From NCBI GenBank assembly GCA_025201705.1, contig MU616599.1:24278-88277 (forward strand): a stretch of DNA of 64,000 nucleotides. Direction: 5' to 3'. The stretch comes from Dissophora ornata (taxonomy: Eukaryota; Mortierellomycota; Mortierellomycetes; Mortierellales; Mortierellaceae). Every line of letters starts with the position of its first letter. Positions within the stretch are counted from its first letter, which is position 1. This document shows, in pieces, positions 1 through 11,983 of the stretch. The translations under genes and the position numbers were made by a program. The notes under the pieces are model-generated. The model worked only from the letters and a program-made list of their open reading frames with translations, was not told the origin of the DNA and ran no database searches.

Positions 1-15
1 CGACTTCTCATCATC

Positions 16-1870
16 ATGTCCACGAGTTCCGAGAGCCGTCGATCGGTGAGCGGTTTGGACGCCGCCATGGGCAGGATTGGCCATCATCGAGGGCTGGATC
101 CAACAGCCAGTGTGTGTCCTGTCCAGCAACATGGGTCAAGCCTCGATCCAAGTCGCTTGGAGGGAGATGCACATCAGGTCTTTTGAACAGACACATCCCT
201 CCACGATCTGTCATAGGGTTGCATGTATTCCAGGCAGCGCTCAAGTCGGAGCAGGATATCAATGCCATGCAAGGAAAGCAGGTGCAGGATTATTATCGAT
301 CATTGGTGCGTTTTCCGTGGCCCGGGGTCGCATTGACAATCGAATACACAACAAGTGCTATGCCAGTGGATGGATGATAGGATCGATTACTTACTAGAGT
401 CTATTCTTTGTGATAGAACAACATTATCTACTCTTTTGAAGAAGTTGAGGAGATTTTGAAGGAGCATCGCGAAGAGGAATTGGCAAAGACAGGCTTGCTC
501 CCGCAGTTGCCTCCAGTGCGCACGCAGGACATGTTGCCCCCAGCAACAACCAAAACGGATAACCGGAACCTCTCAACCTATGGATCGATGTCAGTATCGT
601 CGTCCGGAGCGACGACCTCGATCAGTGCCCTTACGGATCCACTGTCCGGTACAGGGGATGCTCTGACCCCTGCGCCCTCCAAGCGGACATATGGACATGA
701 CAATGGCAACAACAGTGCCGGACTTGACCCCGAGGAAGGTGCGCCTCTGATTGATTCTAAGAGGAGGCAGAGAACGTCTCCACGACTGGGTGAGTGTGAA
801 ACCGATGGACCACTTGCATACACATTTAACTGTTGTTGCCACCACGACCACTAACTATCGCGTCGTTATTTGATCGCACCGGAACGCAGTCAGTTTGGCC
901 ATTAACGTCAGCTTTCTGGCCAATGTCTTTCTGGTCCTAATCAAGATCTGGGCTGTCCTCAAGTCGGATTCTTTGGCGGTTCTTGCTTCGATGATTGACT
1001 CACTCATGGATCTCCTGAGCGGTGCGATTATCTGGTACTCTGCCCAACGCCGCAACAGCACGTCCGATGATCATCGTTACCCCGTGGGCAAAGCCCGCAT
1101 GGAGCCATTGGGAATCATTGTGTTTGCGTCAGTCATGGTTACTTCGTTCATGCAAGTTGTGCTTCAGTCTACTGAGCGACTCTTGGCCGGCTCTGACGAG
1201 CCGCCTGTCGATTTAGGCAGTGTCATTATGACACTTTTAGGCCTGAACATCATTGTCAAGTTTGCACTTTGGGTCTGGTGTAGGACCATGAAGGATAGCT
1301 CAAGTGTCCAGGCTCTGGCACAGGACCACTTGAATGACGTGATTTTTAACTCCTTTTCGACCCTCTTCCCGGTTGCGGGCCGGTTTTTGGGATACTGGTG
1401 GCTTGATGCCGTGGGCGCCATCATGCTATCTATGTACATCATTGCTGAGTGGACTCGCACCTGTCTTCGTAAGTGGAGTGCTAGGCTCTAGCTTCCACCT
1501 GACTTCAACAGAAAGTGCTTGTTGCTTCGACTAATGGTTCTATCATGACCTCTTTTTTTTTTTTGTTTTTTTTTCAGATAATATCCGTAGACTCACCGGC
1601 CAGGCTGCAAACGCAGCGGAAATCCAGCAATTGACGTATATGGCATACAGATTCTCCAACATGATCCAGGCCATCGACACAGTCCGCGCGTATTATGTTG
1701 GTGACGGGCTCATTGCGGAGGTTGACATTGTCCTTCCTCCTGAAACTCCCCTTTCACTGGCGCACGATCTTGGAGAGTCGTTGCAGGGTGCGCTGGAACG
1801 ATTAGATACTGTGGAGAGGGCTTTTGTACATGTTGATTACAATGCTTTCCATGCGATCGAGCATCGATAG
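16..1870 (+). CDS. Cation diffusion facilitator, Mn-type (MTP8-11-like)
   Basis: Predicted proton-coupled metal exporter, probably Mn2+, of a vacuolar or Golgi-type membrane. Five exons join in frame: 16-177, 234-305, 417-789, 890-1468 and 1578-1870, about 492 residues. The first half is a soluble acidic, Ser-rich N-terminus. The membrane part begins near SLAINVSFLANVF and carries DSLMD (DxxxD) in the second helix and DHLND (DxxxD) in the fifth, the pair typical of Mn-CDFs. The cytosolic tail reads VDIVLPP, AHDLGESLQ and ERAFVHVDY, very like plant MTP8-11. The ATG lies 16 bases from the window edge and no in-frame stop precedes it, so a longer N-terminus cannot be excluded. The last intron has a T-rich tract at 1552-1574. 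Family is certain; metal specificity is inferred from motifs. Confidence 0.9.
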
Positions 1871-2044
1871 CCGCCGTTAACTGCCGAGATGGAGAACGGG
1901 CAGTGAGGCATGGATCGTGATCTGTAACAAGACGCGTCTGAATTCCCACAATAAAATTGACGCAGGAAATGCGTATGTAGTAAACTGCAAAAAGTATTTA
2001 TTCACTTGAGCGCGTCCTTCTCACTTTGCATCCAATATATTTCT

Positions 2045-3677
2045 TTAGGACATATCAGCATCCGAATCTGAATCATCGTCGTCTCCCGAGACTTCTGCGT
2101 TTTCCTTGTCAATTCTTGCCAACAGCTGGTCGAGCTCCATGTCATCGGCTTCAGTGACAGCCTTGGGCTATTGTAGAGGAAGAGATAGAGGGGGAAAAAT
2201 CAAAGAAGGATCAGGGGAAAGGTTCGTATCTGCAGAGACACAGAGGGGAGAGAAAGAGATAGAGACCGAGAGGGAAAACACAAGGGGACTTACACTCATC
2301 TTGGTGACCATGTTTCCGTTTGACTTCTTGATGCTCTCCTCCAGGACAACAATAGCCTTCTCCATGGTATCAATTCCGAGCTGCTTATCCAGAGCGTTGG
2401 TAATCATAACATACAAGGGTGGTGCGACCAACTTGACACGGATGGGGACATCTGGAAGGGAAACAGCCTCGGCCTCCTTGAAGGCAGTCTTGATAGCATC
2501 AATTCCCTCGTAATCAAAGCACGTAACCTCAATATCAGCACGGATCTTGATGGGCTGTGGGGTCAAACGACGCTTAATGTTGTTTAAAAGCTCCTCCCTA
2601 GTGCTCTCGGCGATCTCCAGTCCCTCAAAGACCTTCTCGGACTCGCTGTTATTTTAAAGGAGCAACAGAGGCAATTGTGTGGTGAGTATCCAAGGACAGC
2701 TTCGCCCGTGTTCCCACGCATATACCTCCTCTGATCCAAAATAATATGCGTTGACATACTTGAGAGCAGCCTTAAAGGCATCGTAGGCGTGGCCATACTT
2801 GGCGTACAAGGGCCAAGCCAACTGCTCGTAGAGGATTTCCAAGTCCTTATTCTCCTTCTTTGCGACAGTCGACATGATCGAGTGGACTGCCTTAGATTTG
2901 TTGTAGCGCTCTTCACACTTGGCAATGTCTGTAGCAGAAACACGACGCTTGGACAGATCAATGTAGCCTACAGGGAGCATTCAGTCGACAAAATATGTGA
3001 GTGTGCTGATTAGCAACCCAAGCGAATAGGGCTTTCAATCCTGGTCGAGTCAGCCGCTACATGTTGTTGTAGAATCCAATCACTGCGATAAAAAGTCCCA
3101 CAGAAGTCGCTATTGCGCTGGCGATTCCAGGAAACTGCCGCAGTATCCCTTTTTGTCTCTCCAGAGGTCCTGAATTGTTGAGTCACAGCGACTCCAAATG
3201 CCAGGTGTTCAGAGTCCTTTGTGTATTCCCGCATATTGCGCACCAAGCATCCTCAACCATGCAAGATTGTACGCTGCCTCGTGACTCACCCTTCTCCTTG
3301 TCAACCCTGAGAACGACGACGACCTCGTTCTTGCCGACACGAATCAACTTCTGGATGGAGCGAATACGACGTCTGGACAATTCACTGAGCAAGATCATTC
3401 CCTCGATGTTGTCGTACTCCAAGAGCTGGACATAGGCTCCCATCTCGGCGATCTGGCGAACATTGACCATCACCAAGTCGTCCACTGTTTTGCATCATAA
3501 AAGTTGTAGGAGTACAGAGCAGCAAGTTTGGTTAGTCGTCTAAAAGCGGCGTCTTCTTATTATTGCAGATCTCTCGAGAGTGACGCCGTGTGGTGTCGAA
3601 GGACAGAGAGAGAGATGGAGATGCGGACCTTCAGGGAACTTGTTGGCGTACATGCGGCACTGCAATCTTCCAGACAT
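2045..3677 (-). CDS. SUI2: Translation initiation factor eIF2 subunit alpha
   Basis: Alpha subunit of eIF2, which delivers initiator Met-tRNA to the 40S ribosome and is the target of Gcn2-type kinases. Five exons (3677-3629, 3484-3290, 2967-2760, 2645-2294, 2167-2045) sum to 927 nt, 308 residues, the usual family length. The N-terminal S1 domain contains [13 protein letters not shown]; the Ser of ELSRRR (residue 53 here) is the conserved phosphorylation site. The middle helical domain has [18 protein letters not shown]. The C-terminal domain has [16 protein letters not shown] and an acidic tail ending DSDADMS. The third intron uses GTATGT at 2759, which gives [17 protein letters not shown] across the join and fits the family better than the alternative GTATAT donor downstream. 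Intron 2 is long for this window (322 nt). Confidence 0.96.
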
Positions 3678-3982
3678 GATGGGCAGTAGCTGTGATGGAG
3701 GAAAGGGAAGGAGGTATGGATGTGAGAAGGTGGATTCTCCTTTGCGTCTGCATATTTTGGCATAGCGTCCATGTGTGTTGATGACCAAAGCCACTGCTGG
3801 GACTGCAAAGCCACCCACCGTTGCACAATAGTGGTCGCCAAATCTCGCGTGTATGTGCCAAAAAAGCGGATTTTACGTTTATCAAACCACGGAAAGTGTA
3901 GGCTACTACTATGACTCGTGTTCATTATAGGCGAATATATGTAGAATTAGGGTAGCTCTCGAACATGAGAAAGGGGCTGTGG
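3678..3982. other. Intergenic region upstream of eIF2-alpha
   Basis: About 305 bp between the stop codon of the YPP1-like gene and the start codon of eIF2-alpha, both on the minus strand. It must hold the terminator of the former and the promoter of the latter. I see no TATA box or open frame that looks real. Confidence 0.5.
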
Positions 3983-6900
3983 CTAGACAAGGTATCGAGG
4001 GAGGGCGTCCGTGAACTCGCGAATGGGACGGGACTGTTCCAGGTTTAGCGCATACCATAGGCATTCCTTGGCCCGTTTGAGTCTGTCCGAGGCTTCAAAG
4101 ACCTTGCCGAGGTAGAACCAAGCTTCGGCTGAGCTCCAGCCTTGGGACTTTGTCGTCGACTCTAGAATACTCTCAGCCATCTCCAGACTTCCTGCTTCCA
4201 GATATGATCGACCGACTATGGTCAGACATGCAGTGTGATAAGGTGCCAGGGCGAGCGCCTTGGAGTAAGAGACAGATGCAGTTTCTTGGTCGTCCTGAGC
4301 CGCATACAGTAGGCCCAGCTAAGAAGTAATATATCGCGCGAAGGTGAGAACGATGTTATCAGACGAGCTCCTCGTAGTTCTTTCCCGAATAATAGAGCCG
4401 TAGCTTCTTACCTGGTACCAAACATCAGGATTAGAGACATCAACTTGTTCTGCTTCTTCAATTGCTTTGAGTGCTTCATCCATCCTGTCCAACCGCCTGA
4501 AAGCAGAGGCTGACATGAGCCAGAGTGTGGCCAGTGTCTTATTAGCTCTAACAGTGCGCATGGCTGATTTGCCTGTTGGGCGCTGAATAGTCGAGAGAGT
4601 GTTCAGCGGCGACCTGTTCAAGGTAGCATTGGCAGCTGCAGCTGCAGCTGGAGGTGTCAACTTGCCCTTCATTTTAGAACCCGAGGATCCTACAGAAGTG
4701 ACTGAGGAGGCATAGTTTGCCTTTGGGATATCTATGAATAGCCACAAAGAGAGCATGATTAGAGGTTGTGACGCAGAGCATTGAGGTATTCAGAAATCAG
4801 AAGTACTGCGGCAGTCTGATAAGAAATTACCAAGAGTGCTGGCATTGTTGGCGCCAATTATTTCTGACGCGCCACTCTTGCTCCTGACACTCATAATACT
4901 GCCTGCTCGAGGACGACCGACGACAACAGGCCCTTGTTCGATGTCACTCTGATCACGACGGCGGATATTTTGAATATCATACAGGCTTTCGCCGACCGAG
5001 CCTGGTTCAGGAGCAAAGACCTTGGTATATAAGACGAAAAGAGCTTCTTGAGGTTCTAGTGATGACTCTGGGCCACGGATCTGGCAGTGTAAAGCCGCCT
5101 GCGTGATACGAAGAGCCAAGTAGTCTTCTCCATCCAGTTGGGATGCTGAAGACCCGTCCGTCTCAGCGAGGTCCCACTCAGATTCTTTCAACCCGATCGA
5201 ACAGACATTCAATGCACGCTCGTAGTCCTTCTGGGACGAGAGCAACAGAACCAGGAGATGCCATGATGGGATATGAGACGAGTTGAGGCTCAAGCTTTGC
5301 TTCACAGAGGCAATGGCCTTTGAGATCTCTCTCATTTCGGCCAGCTGAAGCGCAAGATGATAATGTCCATCAAAGACAAGAGGGGAAACTTCAATCGCTT
5401 TCTCAAAGGACTCGACGGCCATCGCATACAGACTTGGACGCTTTTCTGGCTCATGGACTACATTCGGACAAAAAAAAAAGTCAGCACGGGGATGAGAATA
5501 GTAGCATCGGTGCGACACATAAAAGAGGTATCAGTCATTCATGACCGCAAATGCCATTCCAACACGGACCTTGTTCAGCTGTAAGGGCATGGGCAACACC
5601 TTGATTGATATACGCATTGAACAGCAGCTCTTGAGTGTCTTCCTGTTGAAGATACTGCTGAATGTTAACTAGGGCGCGCTCTGCGCAAGAAAGCGCCTCG
5701 GCGGGCTGCCCCAGTTCCTTGCAATATAGTCGAGACCCTTCAACCATTACTCTGGTGATGTCGAAATCGGACTCAACATCCAGTCGTGCGCGCTGCTCAT
5801 CGGTCAGCGCCTCGTCTACAACCGCTGACTTAACCTTGAGATTGATTTCTGCTAGGTCCAGATAAGCCTTCAGCGCCAGTACTGCTTCGTCGAACTGGCC
5901 CATCTCCACTAAAGCAAAGAATAGGCACCGAAGGATTCGAGGAGATTGGAAGGTCTTTTGAGATGCCCTGTAAATCGACTAGGGCGATCATTTTACAATC
6001 AAGCGTTGAAGGTTAAGTCATTGTAATTATAATGGACAACGGCTCGGGAGCAAATACATGGAATCAGTCATTTACCTCAACGAGGACACGCTTATCGGCA
6101 TCATTACCGGGTCCAATCAACTTCCTGTCTTCCACAATCTGTTCGATCATTACGATGACACGCCAATTCTTCTCGTCCGCCTTCGGGAACGATGTAACGG
6201 CATACAGAGCGTCTTCCCAGTAAGCATGAACTTGCGCGATCTCCAGACTCAATGCGGCGGGATGAAACTGGGGTTGATCGCTATTTCGACAACGCATAAG
6301 AGAGATGGCAATACTCAATTAACGACCATGGTCACAGAAACACACACCATTGTACGATAGGACCATGTCATCCGAATGAAGCGATAACTGATATCTTACC
6401 CAATCGCAGCAGAGTCTCTATTGGGGACACTACTGTTGCCCTGGGACCGAAATGAGCTGGACAGGGCGGCAGAGAAATAGCGGTAAACAGTAGCGCGATG
6501 TGCAAGGCGGAACAGACCAGGCCATTGCATGGCCAAGTTATGATAGGCTCTGAACGATCGGATGGCAGCAATTTGATCGCTAAAAATAAATTGGTGGCGC
6601 AAATTGAAAGCAAATTAATCTTCGATCTAAAATATCGTAGTGTAAGTAAGCACTACACAGCTAACAGATAGTCCCCTGTTTACCCTTGGCGCAGCTTCAA
6701 CATGCTAGCCCTGTACAGTGCATGTTCAGTCCATGAGTTCAGTTCATCACTGCGCTCATTAGAGTTGGCCTGCACGAGGACAGAGACACTATCATACGAC
6801 ACGATGGCCTCTGATATCCTGCCTTCCTCTTCCAACGTCATGCCTTTGATAGTCAGCCCACAGATGATCAGCGCGAAGTTGTAGCCCACCGGGATTTTTG

Positions 6901-7719
6901 CAGGTGGCAGCTGAATGTTCTGAAAGTAGTGAGCAACTCTCTGCAGGCGATCTGGCGCATCTGTGGCCAACGCCGCTCTAGCAAGAACAATTGCAGCGTA
7001 CTGGACACATATCAATTAGATAAGTAATTTCTGCCGCCTTCTTTCAAATAAAGTAAAAATCAGCTGAGGGAAGCCTACCTCTTGATGTTCCTCTGTGCCA
7101 CGGGCAAGTACGCCCTCCAGCCTCTCCACCGCTTCCTGGATTGCCTCTGGCTTGATCAAAGGGCTGTGGGCAATTGACTCGGGTGTGTCGTCCAATGAAT
7201 CTGACTGATTCCAATTCTGAGCTTTGCGCGCCTTGAGTTCCGCTTCTCCAACAGTCATCTCGAGCAGCGCGGCGTTGGCCAAAACTATTTGCGTTCAACA
7301 ATCATTCGTCAAGGTAGGGACCAAAATGCAATTACCATTAGTCATGGTTATTCTCAGTTGCCACGCTGTGCATTGGTTTGCTCTCGTGTGCAACCTAAGG
7401 TTTTAATATCACTTTTGCTCAATTCACTTTAAAGCGACAGGTCTGGACGATAGCCGTTGTTGGGGTAGTCTATCCTCGGTTTGCTCCGGTCCTGTCGATC
7501 TCCAAGCTTGCAGAGATGCAAGAGAAACAGTGGTTTTCAGGATTGCTCGCACTGCATGACAACCTCCACAAAACATTTCGAGAATCTCGACCTACCAACA
7601 CCATCTTTATTGTGCTTAACATAGCGCCGAGCGAGCTCTGGGAATGCAGCATAGTTTGCCTTTGACCTGGCATTCTGAAAGTCGCGCTCGATCGCCTGTG
7701 CTTTGGATGTGAGACTCAT
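3983..7719 (-). CDS. YPP1: YPP1/TTC7-family TPR protein (PI4-kinase complex scaffold)
   Basis: Large TPR protein resembling yeast Ypp1 and animal TTC7, which with Efr3 anchors the Stt4 PI4-kinase at the plasma membrane. Read from the minus strand: exon 1 (7719-7596) starts MSLTSKAQAIERDFQ. Exon 2 opens at 7284 with LANAALLEMTVGEAEL, followed by several exons to the stop at 3983. Recognisable TPR units include GQFDEAVLALKAYLDLAEIN, AVESFEKAIEVSPLVFDGHY, RRLDRMDEALKAIEEAEQVD and, at the C-terminus, WFYLGKVFEASDRLKRAKEC. A Ser/Ala-rich low-complexity linker lies near 4620-4900. Total length is roughly 900-950 residues; not every internal join (notably 5900-6700) was fixed to the base. The first intron is about 310 nt and could hide a small exon. 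Family assignment is by repeat layout and motif likeness. Confidence 0.82.
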
Positions 7720-9168
7720 TTTGCTGAAGGTGAGGGTGAGGACAAGGGACCGTTGTAATGGGTGACGGGAAAAGTTTAGGATATGCTGGTTGGAGAGGGT
7801 TCTGACCAGGGCGAGAGAATTGAGGGGGGTCTGAATGCGCGAGGGTGTGGCCGCAGGAGGAAGAAGAGGGCGGTGCGGGCGAGCGGTGGAGGGATGAGGA
7901 AAAAGGATGGGGAGATGTGAAGCGAGAGATGGAGCGAATGTATTTGTATTTCTGTGTCTTTGTGGAGAACGACGTTATTGCAGGAACAAATGGATGGTCG
8001 GTTGAAGAAGCGGCTCTCGGACAAAAAGTAAAAATAAGTGAGTTCGTGCGAGAGTGTATTGCGCAGAACAGTTATAAATGTTGCGGATGTCCCCGCTGCT
8101 GCCTGGTGAGTGAGCCCGAGAGGGTGGATCAGAGCCTTCGACTGGGACAGGACTCTACTCACTCGAGGTGGAGACCACTTCATTTGGCGGCGCACCTTGA
8201 CATTTCTTGCTCGGCTGGTTCCTGAACCGGACTCGTCGTTGTCTGTTGACGGGCCAGCACACATGTCGCACAAAGTGGCGAGCGTTCATATTCCAGATGC
8301 CTGAGCACATGTTGTTTGCACACGCGCTTGTTGTTGCTGTGTAGTGGGTGTGGAGTGCCGCCAGAGTGCCTCAACCTTGTTTCTTTTCAGTCTTGCGAGG
8401 TGCGAGGCCAGCAGAAGTCTGGAGGTCTCCCACACAACACTCGCTGACATCTGCGAGTAAACGGGTCGTTGGAGTAGTGCCGCTTTCTTTCCTGGTAGAA
8501 AATAGATCACGAATGGCTTTCTTTGTACCGCACTTCCCCCATTCACACATTCATTCACCCACACATTCGTGCAATCACTCATCAAGGGAGTGTCTCAACC
8601 TGGAGCGTATTGTTGGTGGGGCCCCTTTTGCGCGTTCTTCCGTTCTTATCGCCTTTCATTTCAGTAGCAACTGGAAGGTGGGAGTTCTTGAGAACGTAAT
8701 GGGCCCAGCCGGAGTGGAATTAGAAGACTTTCTTCTGTTCTATCCTAAACCCCACCTTTCCCTCGTTCTACACTCCTCTGTGGCGCGATGGGTCGTCGCT
8801 TTCCTCCTCCCCTTCCTCCTCTCCCCTCCCCCTCAATATCCAAAAATATCAATATACACCAATATCTCTCTTTCTTTTGTATTTCTTGTCAGCTCGCTCC
8901 TTCTTCGCATCCTCCGGTAACTATTCTTTTTGTCCTAAACCGCCCTGGAAGCACTTTATACTTCCCGCCATTCGTCTTCTTTCTTCCTGTCAAAAAAGCG
9001 CTCCAACAGTATCTTCGGTCCTCGGTGTTGCCTCGGACTTCAATCTCATATCTAAGTATGCCACCTCGAGAACAACGTAATATGAACTGACATACCGAAA
9101 CTCAGCACTGTATCACTCATACTCCCCGTCTCAATTCTTCAACCCTGCTGTGCATCCTGTGATCGCCA
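7720..9168. promoter_or_regulatory. 1.45 kb divergent promoter region
   Basis: Gene-free stretch between the divergent YPP1-like and zinc-finger genes. It has long pyrimidine-rich tracts (about 8795-8835, T/C-rich to 8930), typical of fungal core promoters, just upstream of the zinc-finger gene. Long open frames here (for example 8348-8920 plus and 7776-8273 minus) are low-complexity, lack recognisable motifs and overlap each other, so they are not called as genes. Such a long upstream region is consistent with a regulated transcription-factor gene. Confidence 0.5.
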
Positions 9169-11738
9169 ATGTTTAGCATGAAAGAAGACAGGGAACGCGA
9201 CGCGAATGGCAGTGCGGCGCAGGAAGTCACCTCGATAGTGGACTTGCAGTCGATGCTTGCACGGTTTTGGGAAGCCCACTCAAGGCAATTCAAAGGTGAG
9301 TTCCACCACGGCCGACGCTCCCGTTAGTACACTCGATCCACAACCCCATACCAACAACGATCTAAACGCACATACACACGCATTTCATCCTGTTTCCCTC
9401 GATGGTCGGCATGAAAAAAAATTGGACCCGACACGATTGCTTTTGGAGCGGGTTCTATCCTACTTTAGTCCAGATAGTAGTCTGGCCATCTGAAGGAAGG
9501 ACAGAGCATCGTAGAAAAGAAAAAAAAGGGGGAGAGGGGCGGGGGAAATGGTGCTATGGGAGGGTCACCTGGAGGGAGGAAGGGGTAGGAAGGAACTAAA
9601 GAGAAAAAAATGGAGGGGGAAGGATGACAGCATGACGCCCGATGATTGCTTTCCGACTACTCAATGTCCAGTGTCATGGCCCTTGCGCGTTCTACAGTAC
9701 ATTCGTTAATCATATGATCTCCAAACCTGTTCCCACAATTCGCGTTTCCCACAGAAATCGAGAGCTCATTGACTGGTCAACTTTCGACGCTTATCCAGAA
9801 GAACAACTTTCTTTGCCAAAAGATCGAAAATCTGCAACGCAACAACACAGATCTTGAGTACAAGTTCTCCATCGTAACATCCGAACTCGAGCGCGCCAGG
9901 AGAGAGTACAGTGAGCTGCATGCGAAATACGAAATCCGAAATGCGAACTACAAGGATCTGAAGGATGTTTGTTACCAGCTCGATGCACAGCTCAACAAGA
10001 AGGGCAGCACATCGCCAGACGATTCGCTTGTGTCGCGCCTGGAGTTGCTAGGATCGGACTACAAAAAGCGCAGATTTTCTGTGGATATCGCGGAGCTGGA
10101 TTCGGATCTGACAGCTTTAGATTGTGCATCATTCGAAGACAGTGTGTTAGGTGAGGATCCCCTGGCAGCCCCAAGCGCCCAAGCACTCGTCTCTTCCTCC
10201 CACAGGGAAATGTCTCCGCCGTCCGTGAATTCCACACAAAGCACATGGACCTGTCTTTGGAAGAATTGCAACCAAGTCTTTGGTGCCCTAGATTGGCTAG
10301 TAGGCCACGTCGAAGAATTTCATATAGGCCTCGGAAAGGTACACGCTAATATTTAGCGCTGAGATGCTCTTACTACCTACTTTTAACGATACACGCTAAC
10401 GGCCGATATCTACGATCGAACTTATGGCCAATCTAGTCTCAATACACATGCGAGTGGGAGAACTGTGTTGTCAAGCAAAAGCCTTTTCACAAGCACCATC
10501 AAGTCATCCGCCATATGCGCACACACACGGGCGAGAAGCCCTTTTTCTGTGCCGTTGACGGATGCGGAAAGAAATTCGCGCGTTCCGATTCTCTGCTTGA
10601 ACATTCACGCAAACACAATGGTACCCCTGTGGACTATTACAAAATGCTGGAATTCAGTTCTCAGCGGGAGCACGACGCCAAGCACCTCGATGGACTTTTG
10701 CTTCAACTTGACACCATTCAGGAGCATCAGTCATTGCGTGCAAAGTACGAAGGGGCCCCTGAACAATTCACTGCTGGTGGTACTTCAAAGGCAAACCACC
10801 AGTCAGACCCCACGCCTGGACCGTTCAACGGCCAGGCACCAATGCTTAGCCAGACCCAGCCAGAAAAGCAATCCCAACCAGTCCCTTCAGCTCCAATTGC
10901 GAGCACATCCACCTCACTGCACCCGAATATTCGGGGTTTATCTACGCAGCATGGCTCTGAGCACATGAAATACAGCAAATTGTCTACAAATAACATGCGC
11001 CCGTCGCCATACGGGCAGGCACCGATGCAAAGTTTGCAACATCACCACCGGTATACCGATTTTCCTGGCGATATGACGACGTTACACAAGACTCGAGGAC
11101 ATGCCCATACAGGTTCACTTGGACTCTCCAAGCTGGAGATAAGAGACACGCCGCGTCAAAGGGAATTCGGACACTCGCACTCGCGATCCATGGACGGCTT
11201 CAAAGACTTGAAGTCACACCCATATCGCTCGCATGAATATAGCCACTCACAGACACCCTCCCTAGAGTACTCGAGGATTGAAATGTACCATCGCAAAGAT
11301 CACGGCCATTCGCACACTCCTTCGTTGGAGATACCTCCTACGCCAAGTTCTCAAGCACTTCGCACGGACGACAAGAGACAGCCTCAGATGGCTCGCCTCA
11401 TGGTTTTGGAAGAGCGACAGAAATCGCAGCAACCTCAGCAGTCTCTTCCACAGCAGCCTGTTTCACAGCCGTCCCAGTTGGATCTCCACCAGTCAGCAAA
11501 AGAGGAGATGCCCAGAGAGCACGGAGATACCTTAAATATTGAAGTCTCAAAGGACCAACCTGACTCTATTGTATCGAGCACCACACCCAAAACTCCTCAA
11601 ACCGGTGTGCTCGAGGAATCCCTGAGCCTGGCAACTGGTGTGGAGTCGTGTGTGATTACGTCTACCAGCCTCTTGGCGCAAGACAAAAGTGCCATGCTGA
11701 CCTTACGCCATCGCTTTTTGTGCTGCCAAAATGTATAA
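9169..11738 (+). CDS. C2H2 zinc-finger transcription factor (GLI/ZIC/PacC-like fingers)
   Basis: Predicted sequence-specific regulator of 670 residues in three exons: 9169-9295, 9755-10338 and 10437-11738, all in frame. After a short N-terminus comes a coiled coil (about residues 43-105: TLIQKNNFLCQKIENLQ onward, rich in Leu, Glu and Arg). Three C2H2 fingers follow. The first two have four residues between the cysteines (CLWKNC, CEWENC), as in GLI, ZIC and PacC; the third is a classic CAVDGC finger after the linker HTGEKP. The second intron falls exactly between fingers 1 and 2. The long C-terminal half is disordered, rich in Ser, His, Pro and Gln, with four degenerate repeats of an HSHTPSLE motif. 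Intron 1 is 459 nt. Targets are unknown; calling it PacC itself is not justified. Confidence 0.85.
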
Positions 11739-11983
11739 AAATAAAAGCGATTTGCCGTTTGCCACCATTTTCGTGACTGCATCTGAGCGCGTTCATGTAT
11801 AAAGCCGCCTTTCCCGTCCACCGCCCCACCGCCCCATCGTCTCCGCCCATCACCTTCACCTTTACCTTCACCATCACCACTCCCATTCACGTTCCCAACG
11901 CGCTTTACATCATAAACACCATACGCTACAAGGGCTATTTTGAGACTTAAAAACAAAGCCGAGCTCAGGAATACATAGATTCG

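Noticed and set aside
2690..2760. Alternative eIF2-alpha exon 3 end with GTATAT donor at about 2726
   Set aside because: It would add about a dozen residues ([12 protein letters not shown]) not expected in the family; the upstream GTATGT donor gives a clean match.
7776..8273. 165-codon minus-strand open frame upstream of the YPP1-like gene
   Set aside because: Overlaps other frames in the divergent promoter and looks like random Ser/Pro-rich translation of T/C tracts.
8348..8920. 190-codon plus-strand open frame
   Set aside because: Low-complexity, runs through pyrimidine-rich promoter sequence, no motif and no conserved structure.
9169..11738. Naming the zinc-finger gene PacC
   Set aside because: Finger spacing is similar, but the long N-terminal coiled coil and absence of PacC processing-region motifs make a specific name unsafe.
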